Positions 8,512 to 16,770 of a stretch of 64,000 bases of DNA are shown here, in pieces (the first letter of the stretch is position 1; each line of letters begins with the position of its first letter). The translations under genes and the position numbers were made by a program. This stretch comes from Negativicutes bacterium (GTDB lineage: Bacteria > Bacillota_C > Negativicutes > Sporomusales_B > JARLHX01), in NCBI GenBank assembly GCA_031292035.1, contig JARLHX010000127.1:1-64000 (forward strand), given 5' to 3'. Below the pieces are notes generated by a model, which was not told the origin of the DNA, made no database searches, and was given only the letters and a program-made list of their open reading frames with translations.

Positions 8512-8581
8512 AATGCTACCTCCTATACTGTGACCGGTCTTGCAAGCCGGCTTTCTGAAATATAACGGTTGCGCCAGGCTT

Positions 8582-8764
8582 TTAGCGTGGTAGCTCGGTA
8601 CAGGAGGACAAAGGGACGCTGCGTCGCTTTGCTTCCCATTTATCCAGCCACTGTATTTGCCGCTCCAATAAGTGCAGCGACTCGCGGCCGATTTGCGCGG
8701 GAGTTTTTCCGGCTGCTTTCTGCCGCTTGATGGTAAATACTTGTCCTGATTTTATTTCAGTCAC
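8582..8764 (-). CDS. Small hypothetical protein (60 residues)
   Basis: This short frame starts at GTG 8764 with only a weak GGCGG box upstream. The product is basic and amphipathic with a helix-like L-L-E-R-Q-I-Q-W-L segment. It lies upstream of, and in the same direction as, the unknown gene ending at 7978. It could be real or chance; I know of no family. Confidence 0.35.
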   Translation of the reverse strand: MTEIKSGQVFTIKRQKAAGKTPAQIGRESLHLLERQIQWLDKWEAKRRSVPLSSCTELPR

Positions 8765-9021
8765 TGCCGGGACACCGCCTTTTTTGTGTATTTTCTATGT
8801 TGCCTGCATCATCGGGGGACGATCTTAGAAAAAAGTTGGAATGCCGATGGAAAAAAAATCCCCTGTGCGCGAACACAGGAGATAAGTGATACAACCAATA
8901 TGGCATCCAATAGGTCGGTCGACAATATTAGAATTTCGTTTGAACCATACGCTGTTTGTAGCCTAGAAACAATTGAAAAACTGCGGAATATGATAGTACA
9001 TATAATGAAAAAGGAGGTACC

Positions 9022-9447
9022 ATGATGGTTTTACATGATGATGAGCGGGGGACTGATGAACGGGAAGACCGGCACATGGTCCATATCCATAATTTCGATA
9101 ACATCACTTTTGTGGCCGAGAGCCACCAGCATGTGGTAATGGGTGCCACCGGACCGGCCCGCGGTCGACCGGGACCGTCCCATTTTCACCGTATGAGGGT
9201 GAGGACGTCTTTTCATTCGGAAAACGCGGATGGACATTGGCATTGGTTTGACGTCATGACCGGACCGGCGGTTTATACTGCTGATAGCGAACATATCCAC
9301 GTTTTCCAGGGGCCGACGAGTTTTGACGATAACCACGCCCACGATGTGCTGGGCGCAACGGCACAGGTGCCTGACATTGAAGGCGAGGAAGTTGTTGCGC
9401 CGCCGCCCACCGGCCCTCAAGGCAAAACCAGGACGGCAAAACGGTAG
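9022..9447 (+). CDS. YmaF-like histidine-rich protein
   Basis: The 141-residue product is strongly His-rich with repeated H-x-H and H-x-F pairs (H-M-V-H-I-H, S-H-Q-H, H-W-H-W-F, H-I-H-V-F, N-H-A-H) and the S-x-x-x-G-A-T-G-P segment, as in the YmaF family of Bacillus. Its function is not known; the His spacing suggests metal binding. AAGGAGG precedes two adjacent ATGs (9022 and 9025), either of which may be used. The C-terminal 25 residues are Pro/Lys-rich and look disordered. Confidence 0.75.
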   Translation: MMVLHDDERGTDEREDRHMVHIHNFDNITFVAESHQHVVMGATGPARGRPGPSHFHRMRVRTSFHSENADGHWHWFDVMTGPAVYTADSEHIHVFQGPTSFDDNHAHDVLGATAQVPDIEGEEVVAPPPTGPQGKTRTAKR

Positions 9448-9522
9448 CAAGGGATTTCACCCAGTCGGGGTAACAAAGCACACAACCTTCACATATCATA
9501 TCGTGTAACAGGAGAGGCTAAG

Positions 9523-9576
9523 ACGCCTACGCATATCTTCCCCTAGAGGGGGACGGCGGTAGGCGCCCTTTATTTT
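9523..9576 (+). terminator. Long hairpin with T-rich tail between the YmaF-like gene and asnB
   Basis: CGCCTACGC pairs with GCGGTAGGCG around an inner CCCCT-AG-AGGGG hairpin, followed by TTTATTTT. It can terminate the upstream gene or act as an attenuator in the asnB leader. No T-box or other riboswitch core is seen in front of it. Confidence 0.55.
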
Positions 9577-9596
9577 CCGACAAGGAGAGGAAAAAG

Positions 9597-11441
9597 ATGT
9601 GCGGAATTACCGGCTGGGTTGATTGGGATAAAGACGTGTCTCAGCAGCCCGGAGTATTGCAGGCAATGGTCAAGACCCTGGCGGTACGCGGGCCCGATGA
9701 CGAAGGGGTATATTTTTCCCGGCACGCGGCGATTGGCCACCGCCGGCTCAGCGTTGTCGACCTCGAAGGCGGCAAACAGCCCATGATAAGACGGCGCGGC
9801 GACCATTCCTATGTGATTACCTATAATGGCGAACTTTATAATACCCCGGAATTGCGCTGGGAACTGATGGCGCGGGGGTATTCATTTACGTCGATATCAG
9901 ATACCGAGGTACTCCTGAAGGCCTATATCGAGTGGGGGGCAGCCTGCGTAGAACGACTCAACGGCATCTTTGCCTTCGCTGTCTGGGACGAGGCCCGGCA
10001 GCAATTGTTTCTGGCCCGCGACCGCATGGGGGTTAAACCGCTGTTTTATACCCAGCGCGGCAGCGGCTTCATTTTTGGTTCGGAGCTTAAGGCTGTGCTG
10101 GCTCACCCTGATGTGCCGGCAGAGGTGACCGCCGAGGGGCTGGGCGAAATTTTTATGATTGGTCCGGCACGCACCCCCGGCAACGGCGTTTTTCGCGGGG
10201 TGACCGAACTAAAGCCCGGTTACTGGGCGGTGTTTAATCAGCAGGGCTTGACTTGCCGCCAATATTGGCGTCTGGAGAGTAAACCACACGAACAGGATTT
10301 TGCCACAACTGTGACGATGGTCAAGGATATTTTCACCGATGCGGTCAAGCGGCAACTGGTGTCTGATGTGCCGCTGTGCACCCTGCTGTCCGGCGGCCTG
10401 GATTCCAGCGCCATCACAGCTGTGGCCGCCACTGCCTATAAGCAGGAAGGCCGGTGTCTGGACACCTATTCGGTGGAATATGTCGATAACGATAAATATT
10501 TTCAGGAACACAGCTTCCAGCCCAACCGGGACGCACCCTGGGCCGAAAAGGTTTCCAATCATTTCGGCACATGCCATCATGAAATTCTGCTGGATACCCC
10601 CGAACTGGCCGGAGTGCTGGGAGCCGCCGCCCGGGCCCGTGATCTGCCGGGGATGGCGGATGTCGACACATCGCTCTATCTATTTAGCCGCGAAATCAAG
10701 AAAGGGGCCACGGTGGGGCTATCCGGCGAGTGCGCCGACGAGGTATTCGGCGGTTATCCCTGGTTTTACCGCCCGGAAATGATCGGTGCCACCACCTTCC
10801 CCTGGGCACCCCAGCCGGGGATTCGCCTGGATTGGCTTTGCCCTGAACTTAAGGCTGACAGCAGTCTCCGGCAGTACCCCATCCGCCGGTATGAGGAAGC
10901 GCTGGCTGAGGTTTCCCGTCTGCCGGGCGAGGACCCCGAAGCGGCCCGGATGAGGGAGATTTTCTATCTCAGTCTCACCCGCTGGATGCCGACGCTATTG
11001 GACAGGAAAGACCGGATGAGTATGGCCTTTGGTCTGGAACTCAGGGTGCCGTTCTGCGATCATCGCCTGGTGGAGTATGTCTGGAATGTGCCCTGGGCGA
11101 TGAAGAATTATCAAAACCGGGAAAAAGGACTGCTCCGCCATGCCCTCGCAGGAATACTGCCTGACGATGTGCTGTGGCGCAAAAAAAGTCCCTATCCGAA
11201 AACCCACAACCCATCGTTTTTGGAGGCGGTGCACCGCGAGTTCACAGCGATGATCAATGCTAACGAATCGCCGCTGCTGCCTCTGTTGGATACTGGCCGG
11301 CTGCGGGAGTTCGCCACCTCGGATGCAGTCAGGTCGCCCTTCCCCTGGTTCGGCCAACTGATGGGCGGCCCCCAGGTGCTGGCCTATCTGCTCCAGGTGG
11401 ACGCCTGGATGCGGTACCATAAAGTACGGATTGTACTGTAA
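9597..11441 (+). CDS. asnB: Asparagine synthetase (glutamine-hydrolysing)
   Basis: This is a 614-residue class-II glutamine amidotransferase fused to an asparagine synthetase domain. Cys2 (M-C-G-I-T-G) is the N-terminal nucleophile after Met removal. R-G-P-D-D-E, Y-N-G-E-L-Y-N and L-F-L-A-R-D-R-x-G-x-K-P-L mark the glutaminase domain. The ATP pyrophosphatase motif S-G-G-L-D-S-S is at 265-271. It makes asparagine from aspartate, ATP and glutamine. The length is usual for AsnB of Bacillota. An AAGGAGAGG box precedes the ATG and a terminator follows. It stands alone; some homologues amidate other carboxylates, but nothing here suggests that. Confidence 0.95.
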   Translation: MCGITGWVDWDKDVSQQPGVLQAMVKTLAVRGPDDEGVYFSRHAAIGHRRLSVVDLEGGKQPMIRRRGDHSYVITYNGELYNTPELRWELMARGYSFTSISDTEVLLKAYIEWGAACVERLNGIFAFAVWDEARQQLFLARDRMGVKPLFYTQRGSGFIFGSELKAVLAHPDVPAEVTAEGLGEIFMIGPARTPGNGVFRGVTELKPGYWAVFNQQGLTCRQYWRLESKPHEQDFATTVTMVKDIFTDAVKRQLVSDVPLCTLLSGGLDSSAITAVAATAYKQEGRCLDTYSVEYVDNDKYFQEHSFQPNRDAPWAEKVSNHFGTCHHEILLDTPELAGVLGAAARARDLPGMADVDTSLYLFSREIKKGATVGLSGECADEVFGGYPWFYRPEMIGATTFPWAPQPGIRLDWLCPELKADSSLRQYPIRRYEEALAEVSRLPGEDPEAARMREIFYLSLTRWMPTLLDRKDRMSMAFGLELRVPFCDHRLVEYVWNVPWAMKNYQNREKGLLRHALAGILPDDVLWRKKSPYPKTHNPSFLEAVHREFTAMINANESPLLPLLDTGRLREFATSDAVRSPFPWFGQLMGGPQVLAYLLQVDAWMRYHKVRIVL

Positions 11442-11545
11442 AGTAAAACCGGCTCTGGCTGGTATTGCAAAGTGGATGGGTGCTAACCGCTATCAAGCTA
11501 AATTGAAGCAAAGGAAATGGTATCGGAGTACCTGCGCGGAAAGAG

Positions 11546-11571
11546 AAAAGGCTGCCTGCCGGCAGCCTTTT
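11546..11571. terminator. Terminator after asnB, probably shared with the LysR gene
   Basis: AAAAGGCTGCC-TGCC-GGCAGCCTTTT is a perfect hairpin between converging genes. Confidence 0.85.
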
Positions 11572-11601
11572 CGTTATGATGAATTTTCGAGCCTATTTTA
11601 T

Positions 11602-12516
11602 TTATCGAGTTGCTTCAACAATTAATTTTTCCAGCGCGACCAAAGGCGGGGACTGCCATTTCTCACGATGGAGCACCATTTGCGCCTGGATTGGGATAGG
11701 CGCGCCCCGCCAGTCATAGCGAACCAGTTCACCGCGTTTCAGTTCTTCGTTCACGACAATTTCAGGCAGCAGTGATATTCCAAGACCATTTTTGACGCAC
11801 TGCTTTATGGCCTCAAGACTGCCGAATTCCATAATCATATTGGCCTTTACCTGTTCTTTTTCCAATAAGTTTTTAAGGTCCATCGGGTAGCCGCAATAGC
11901 CCTCAGGCAGCAAAAGGGTGTGGCCGGCCAGATCCTGGGGCTCTAATTCTGAGTCGGAGGAGAGTTTATAATCCGGCGCTGCGATAAAAACCGTTTCACC
12001 GTGAAATAGCGCAAACTGCCGCAGGTGTTGCTGCTTCGATTCATCGTTGAGACTGAAGGCGACATCGATGCTGTTTTGCTGCAACCACAGCGGGAAATCG
12101 ATGCAGTTACCGACCTTGATATTGATTTGGACTTCGGGATAGCGGAGCCGGTATTCTTTTAACAAGGGCGGCAACCAGAATACGCAGAGGGTTTCGGCCG
12201 AGCCGATGGTCAGGGACCCGGTGACCAACCCATTATCACTAAATAACCCCTTTATCTCTGCCGATTCGCTCACCATACGCTCTGCGAAGGGCAGGAGCTT
12301 TCGCCCCTGATCGGTCAGGAATACCTTTTTGCCGAGCCGCTCAAATAGTCTTGTGCCGAGATAGACCTCCAGACTATGGATTTGCTCTGATATCGTCGAC
12401 TGAGAATAGTTGAGTGTCCTGGCGGCTTCTCCGAAGTTCAGCAGCCGGGCCACAGTCAAAAAGGCCTGCAGGTGTTTCACATCCACGTCATCACATCCAT
12501 CGGAAAAATCGATCAT
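11602..12516 (-). CDS. LysR family transcriptional regulator
   Basis: The product has about 304 residues with the N-terminal winged helix-turn-helix (K-H-L-Q-A-F-L-T-V-A-R then A-A-R-T-L-N-Y-S-Q-S-T-I-S-E-Q-I) and a C-terminal substrate-binding domain. The start is uncertain: the frame opens at 12576, ATG 12516 has an AGGA box, and GTG 12486 would also give a normal-length LysR protein. It is divergent from a YjeH-like amino acid exporter, the classic arrangement in which the regulator controls the transporter. Its inducer is therefore probably an amino acid. Confidence 0.9.
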   Translation of the reverse strand: MIDFSDGCDDVDVKHLQAFLTVARLLNFGEAARTLNYSQSTISEQIHSLEVYLGTRLFERLGKKVFLTDQGRKLLPFAERMVSESAEIKGLFSDNGLVTGSLTIGSAETLCVFWLPPLLKEYRLRYPEVQINIKVGNCIDFPLWLQQNSIDVAFSLNDESKQQHLRQFALFHGETVFIAAPDYKLSSDSELEPQDLAGHTLLLPEGYCGYPMDLKNLLEKEQVKANMIMEFGSLEAIKQCVKNGLGISLLPEIVVNEELKRGELVRYDWRGAPIPIQAQMVLHREKWQSPPLVALEKLIVEATR

Positions 12517-12565
12517 CTTATCCTGAATAATCGACTTAACGTCAATTATGCTTCCATGATAAGAT
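12515..12565. promoter_or_regulatory. Inverted repeat in the LysR/exporter divergent control region
   Basis: ATCTTATC at 12515-12522 and GATAAGAT at 12558-12565 are exact 8-bp inverted arms separated by 35 bases, lying between the two start regions. One arm overlaps the LysR ribosome site. The position fits an operator for the regulator, though the spacing is longer than the usual LysR T-N11-A box. Confidence 0.35.
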
Positions 12566-12609
12566 ATAAACAGCAAATAGGCAAGCGGATTCGCGGGGTG
12601 GGGAGAACG

Positions 12610-13884
12610 ATGGAACAGCAGGTTGAATTCAGAAAAAGTATTACCTGGGTGCAGGGTTCGGCGTTGACGGTGGGGGCGGTACTCGGGGCGGGGATTTTAG
12701 TGCTTCCGGCCATTGCGGCCGATATGGCGGGACCGGCGTCGCTCATTAGCTGGCTGCTGATGGGACTGTTTTCGGTGCCGATGGTTGTTGCCATCGGTTC
12801 GATGTCATCGCGCTTTCCCGACTCAGGCGGGATGGCCACCTATGTTCGCCAGGCCTTTGGCCATCAGGCCAGCCAAGTGACCGGTGTCCTCATGCTGACT
12901 GCCATGCCCTTCGGTATGCCGGTTACTGCTCTGGTTGGCGCCCACTATCTCGGCAGTGTGTTTGCCTGGTCCTCTGCCGGCATCCATCTTGCGGCAGCCG
13001 GCCTGCTTCTTACCGCAATCGCCCTTAACTACCGGGGAATCGAACTGTCCGGCCGGACACAGGTGCTGGTGGTTTCTGCTATATTCTTCATTCTTACCAT
13101 TGCCGTCTGGTCGGCGATTCCGCAGATCCGTTTCGCGGCCTTTGCGACCTTTCTTCCGCATGGCTGGATTCCCGTAGGGGAAGCAATGACCCTTTTGTTC
13201 TTTGCATTCATCGGTTGGGAAATGATCGGACATTTAGCCGAGGAATTCAATAATCCCCGCAGGGATATCCCGTTAAGCCTTGGGGCGGCAGTACTGCTGG
13301 TTAACACATTATATTTTGCTGTTGCTTTCGTTACGGTGGGGACCGAGGTCTACCATTCGGGAAATCCAGTGACCGCTATGGTGGCACTGGTGGCCTTCCG
13401 GTGGGGCGAGATGGCAGGAACCTTGGTCGCGTTATTGGGCTTTATTGTTTGCTACTGTCCGGTTCACACCTTCATCGCCGGGTTTTCCCGCTTGGTGTAT
13501 GCCCAGGCCCGTGATGGGCACTTTCCGGAACGTCTCAGCCGGTTGCATCCCCGTTTTCAAACTCCACATATCGCGCTTATTCTCTTCGCACCGCTTTATG
13601 TATTCATTCTTTTATTGAGCTATCTGCTTTCTTGGGATCTCAAGCCGTTGATCAGTCTTCCTTCGGCAAATTTTCTGGTTGTATATACATTGGGGATGGT
13701 CGCGGCAGCTCGTATTATTCCCAGTAAGGGGGGCAAGGTTTCCGCCTGGATTAGCGCGGTTTTATCTTTTGGTATCTTTCTATTTGCGGGCTGGTTTGCA
13801 CTTTTTCCTGTTGCTGTGACGCTGGTGGTTGTCTATTATCAACGCCGGTGCGGCGCACGGCCTTCGGCAGGACCTTTCTCATAA
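12610..13884 (+). CDS. APC-family amino acid permease, YjeH-like exporter
   Basis: The 424-residue integral membrane protein has about 12 hydrophobic segments. The first carries a G-A-V-L-G-A-G-I-L-V-L-P motif typical of APC transporters. Overall length and the S-R-F-P-D-S-G-G-M-A-T-Y-V motif resemble E. coli YjeH, an exporter of methionine and branched-chain amino acids. The frame is open from 12472, but ATG 12610 after GGGGAG starts right before the conserved N terminus and outside the LysR gene. Divergent transcription with LysR suggests induction by the exported amino acid. Substrate direction is inferred from the family only. Confidence 0.88.
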   Translation: MEQQVEFRKSITWVQGSALTVGAVLGAGILVLPAIAADMAGPASLISWLLMGLFSVPMVVAIGSMSSRFPDSGGMATYVRQAFGHQASQVTGVLMLTAMPFGMPVTALVGAHYLGSVFAWSSAGIHLAAAGLLLTAIALNYRGIELSGRTQVLVVSAIFFILTIAVWSAIPQIRFAAFATFLPHGWIPVGEAMTLLFFAFIGWEMIGHLAEEFNNPRRDIPLSLGAAVLLVNTLYFAVAFVTVGTEVYHSGNPVTAMVALVAFRWGEMAGTLVALLGFIVCYCPVHTFIAGFSRLVYAQARDGHFPERLSRLHPRFQTPHIALILFAPLYVFILLLSYLLSWDLKPLISLPSANFLVVYTLGMVAAARIIPSKGGKVSAWISAVLSFGIFLFAGWFALFPVAVTLVVVYYQRRCGARPSAGPFS

Positions 13885-13936
13885 TATTGGCGGCAGGATC
13901 TGGTCCATAGTATCGATGATTTACTATTCATGAAAG

Positions 13937-13964
13937 CCCGTCTCCTGTCGGAGCCGGGTTTTTT
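13937..13964 (+). terminator. Terminator after the permease gene
   Basis: CCCG-T-CTCC-TGTC-GGAG-C-CGGG, with one internal mismatch, is followed by TTTTTT about 50 bases past the stop. Confidence 0.8.
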
Positions 13965-14107
13965 GTGTCGACCGGGCCTTGCGGCCTTTTTCGGGGAAAT
14001 CGGTTTTTGCTCAGGGGAAAAGCAGGAAATAAAGGGAAACTGGCTGAATTTTCATAGGGAGAGCAAAAGGGTGCGAGTGCCTGATCATGAGAAAAGGAGG
14101 GTAGAGA

Positions 14108-14689
14108 ATGGAGAAGGTCAAGATTGGCGGCAAGACTTTTCTGTATCCGATGCCGGTGGTGATCGTCGGCGCCAATGTCGGCGGCAAGGCCAACTACATA
14201 ACTATCGCTTACTGCGGTATAGTTCAGCATAGCCCGGCGATGATCGCCTTCGCCTCAGGCAAAGCCCATTATACCAATCGGGGGATCAAAGAAAATAGTA
14301 CCTTCAGCATCAATATCCCGGCCGAAGGGATGGTCGAGGTGACCGACTATATCGGGATTGTTTCCGGCGACAAAATCGACAAGTCGGTCCTGTTTCGCAA
14401 TTTCTACGGTCAGTTGGCCAGTGCTCCGATGATAGAGGAATGTCCTCTGAACTTGGAGTGCCGGCTGGTGAAAGTGGTGGACGTCGGGGGCACCAACGAC
14501 ATTTTCATTGGAGAAATTGTGGAGGCTTACACCTCGGAAGAATTTCTCACCGACGGATTGCCGGATATCAAAAAAATCAATCCGCTGGTGTTTTCGATGC
14601 ATGACAACAATTACTGGCAGGTGGGCGCGAATATCGGCCGGGCCTGGGGGATCGGCAAAGACTATAAAACCGCTCCGAGCGAGGAATAG
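14108..14689 (+). CDS. Flavin reductase family protein (FMN-binding)
   Basis: The 193-residue split-barrel protein is of the flavin reductase/flavoredoxin type. It has P-M-P-V-V-I-V-G at the N terminus, S-P-A-M-I-A-F-A and N-S-T-F-S-I-N-I-P in the FMN-binding part. Members reduce flavins or act as electron carriers; those of strict anaerobes are often flavoredoxin-like. The box AAAAGGAGGG lies 7 bases before ATG. It sits 72 bases upstream of the D-glutamate-cyclase-like pair, with no terminator between, so cotranscription is possible. Confidence 0.88.
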   Translation: MEKVKIGGKTFLYPMPVVIVGANVGGKANYITIAYCGIVQHSPAMIAFASGKAHYTNRGIKENSTFSINIPAEGMVEVTDYIGIVSGDKIDKSVLFRNFYGQLASAPMIEECPLNLECRLVKVVDVGGTNDIFIGEIVEAYTSEEFLTDGLPDIKKINPLVFSMHDNNYWQVGANIGRAWGIGKDYKTAPSEE

Positions 14690-14761
14690 GGCAAAGAGTA
14701 AGGCGTAGGCATTGTTTTCCCGTGGAGGGAAGTTATCAGTTTTAGGAAAGAGGGTATATTT

Positions 14762-15787
14762 TTGAACGCGACAAAATTGCAACAAATTGCTGAAACACTG
14801 GATCAGTTGATCAAACTGGACATTCCCGCCCGCGGGGTGATCGGTCTTCTCTATGAGGCGGCCCGCCGCAAAGCCGGCCAACCTCTCACTCTGGCGGCGG
14901 TTCAACTACTGGAAAAGGCCATTCGGCCGGGCGACAAAGTGATCATTGCCACCGGTTGGGTTGATCAGCCGGTGGTGGCACCAGACTGCGGCGAGTCGGA
15001 CGGGCCTGCGGGGGCACTGGCTCTGGCCCGGGGACTGAGGCTGGCGCTGAAGGCAGCGCCGATTATCCTTACCGACGCCTGCCTGGTGGATGGGGTCAAG
15101 CAATTGGCCCGGGCGGCAGGCTTTCAGTGCGTAAAGCCAGATGAACTCATTCATTCCATCGAGCGCAATAAAATGATGACAATATCGGTGCTGCCCTTTC
15201 CCTTCGAGCGGGAGGCGGCAAAGAAAAGGGCCGCTGAACTGCTGGACGAACTCAAGCCAGCCGCCTGTATCGCCATCGAGCGCGGCGGCATGAATGAGGC
15301 CGGGATCATCCACAATATGCTGGGCCATGATACCGGCGACAGTCAGGCCAAAATCGACTACCTCTTCCAACTGGCAGGAAAACGGGGGATCGCCACCGTC
15401 GGTATCGGTGATGGCGGCAACGAGATCGGGATGGCTGCTATTGCCGATACGGTGAAAAAAGATGTGCCATATGGCGAAAAGTGCCAGTGCCCTTGTGGCG
15501 GCGGTCTGGCGGTGTCCACTCCGGTGGATGTATTGGTTACGGCTGCCATTTCCAACTGGGGCGGCTATGCTTTAGCGGCGCTGCTCGGCATCTCCACCGG
15601 GGTGGAAGGGGCGATTGGCGACGCGGTACTCGAAAATCGGGTGCTGGAAGCGGCGGCGCTGGCCGGATTCCATGACCCGCTTTCCGGCGGGGTTTTTCCT
15701 GGCGCCGACGGCTGCAGCGCAGCGGTTCAGGTGTCGATGGTGACCCTTCTCAGAGAAGCGGTGCTCCAAGGCGAAAAACGCTATTAA
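14762..15787 (+). CDS. DUF4392 protein, resembles the C-terminal domain of D-glutamate cyclase
   Basis: The 341-residue protein matches DUF4392, the C-terminal domain of the vertebrate D-glutamate cyclase DGLUCY. Signature stretches are I-A-T-G-W-V near residue 62, I-E-R-G-G-M-N near 182, and G-I-G-D-G-G-N-E-I-G-M near 224. The animal enzyme turns D-glutamate into 5-oxo-D-proline. The start is TTG 14762 after AAGAGGG. The next gene, 22 bases on, encodes the other DGLUCY domain (DUF1445), so the two probably work together. The activity in bacteria is inferred, not shown by the sequence. Confidence 0.85.
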   Translation: MNATKLQQIAETLDQLIKLDIPARGVIGLLYEAARRKAGQPLTLAAVQLLEKAIRPGDKVIIATGWVDQPVVAPDCGESDGPAGALALARGLRLALKAAPIILTDACLVDGVKQLARAAGFQCVKPDELIHSIERNKMMTISVLPFPFEREAAKKRAAELLDELKPAACIAIERGGMNEAGIIHNMLGHDTGDSQAKIDYLFQLAGKRGIATVGIGDGGNEIGMAAIADTVKKDVPYGEKCQCPCGGGLAVSTPVDVLVTAAISNWGGYALAALLGISTGVEGAIGDAVLENRVLEAAALAGFHDPLSGGVFPGADGCSAAVQVSMVTLLREAVLQGEKRY

Positions 15788-15809
15788 TCAGGAACAGGCG
15801 GGATTTGAA

Positions 15810-16601
15810 ATGAACGATTTGGCACACGCCACTCCCAAAAGTATTCGAGAAAAAATCAGGCAGGGGGGACTTGTCCGGCCGACAGCCGGTATGGCTGAAG
15901 GCTATGTTCAGGCCAATCTGGCCATTGTGCCCAAGGCCCTGGCCTATGACTTTCTTCTTTTTGCGCAGCGCAACCCCAAGCCATGCCCGATTCTGGATGT
16001 GACCGATGCAGGCTGCGGCGAACCGAAGATCGTGGCCCCGGGGGCTGATCTTCGGTTTGACATTCCCAAGTACCGCATCTATAAAGCCGGCGAGCTGGTG
16101 GATGAGGTGCTCAATCTGGAAAACTACTGGCGCGACGATCTGGTGTCCTTCTTGCTGGGGTGCAGCTTTTCTTTTGAGGCGGCCCTGCTGAAGGCCGACG
16201 TGCCGGTGCGGCATATCGAGGAAAATTGCAATGTCCCAATGTTCATCACCAATATGGCCTGTAAGCCGGCAGGTGCCTTCCACGGGAATATGGTGGTCAG
16301 CATGAGGCCGATTCCGCAGGAAAAGGTGGTGCGGGCGGTGCAGGTCACCTCACGCTTTCCGGCGGTGCACGGTGCGCCGGTCCACATCGGCGACCCGGCT
16401 GCGATCGGTATTCGCGACGTCGACCGGCCGGATTTTGGCGACCGGGTGCCCATCCGCCCCGGCGAAGTCCCGGTATTTTGGGCCTGCGGGGTTACGCCCC
16501 AGGCGGTGGCTATGACGACCAAGCCGGAAATCATGATTACCCACGCTCCGGGCCATATGTTCATCTGTGACATCCGGGACGAGGAACTGGCGGTTCTTTA
16601 G
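15810..16601 (+). CDS. DUF1445 putative hydro-lyase, resembles the N-terminal domain of D-glutamate cyclase
   Basis: The 263-residue protein is a full-length member of DUF1445 (YcsI family, often named putative hydro-lyase). Marker stretches are G-M-A-E-G-Y-V-Q-A-N-L, C-P-I-L-D-V-T-D-A-G, H-I-E-E-N-C-N-V-P-M-F and the end motif T-H-A-P-G-H-M-F-I-C-D. In DGLUCY of animals this domain is fused in front of DUF4392; here the order is reversed and the genes are separate. B. subtilis ycsI lies next to 5-oxoprolinase genes, consistent with 5-oxoproline metabolism. A terminator follows. Confidence 0.9.
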   Translation: MNDLAHATPKSIREKIRQGGLVRPTAGMAEGYVQANLAIVPKALAYDFLLFAQRNPKPCPILDVTDAGCGEPKIVAPGADLRFDIPKYRIYKAGELVDEVLNLENYWRDDLVSFLLGCSFSFEAALLKADVPVRHIEENCNVPMFITNMACKPAGAFHGNMVVSMRPIPQEKVVRAVQVTSRFPAVHGAPVHIGDPAAIGIRDVDRPDFGDRVPIRPGEVPVFWACGVTPQAVAMTTKPEIMITHAPGHMFICDIRDEELAVL

Positions 16602-16618
16602 CGTTATCGGCGAGAGAA

Positions 16619-16653
16619 AAAGGACGCAAACTCAATTTGCGTCCTTTGCTTTT
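16619..16653 (+). terminator. Terminator after the DUF1445 gene
   Basis: AGGACGCAAA-CTCAA-TTTGCGTCCT is a perfect 10-bp stem followed by TTGCTTTTG. Confidence 0.8.
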
Positions 16654-16770
16654 GTCTTGCCGTCTTGGAAGGTAATCGACAGGACCAGGAGGATTTTCCG
16701 GTTGGTGTGCGAACATTAGTTAATACTTTACGCATCATTCACTGAAAAATGATTTGGAGGAATGTTTTTA

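Noticed and set aside
8786..9025. 79-residue open frame before the YmaF-like gene
   Set aside because: There is no ribosome site, the composition is unlike neighbouring genes, and it covers the likely promoter region.
9448..9596. T-box or amino-acid riboswitch in the asnB leader
   Set aside because: No T-box sequence (AGGGTGGNACCGCG) or specifier-loop pattern is present; only a terminator-like hairpin is seen.
16762..16770. Earlier ATG of the CoA transferase
   Set aside because: It abuts the GGAGG box, leaving no spacer; ATG 16771 has workable spacing and starts the conserved sequence.
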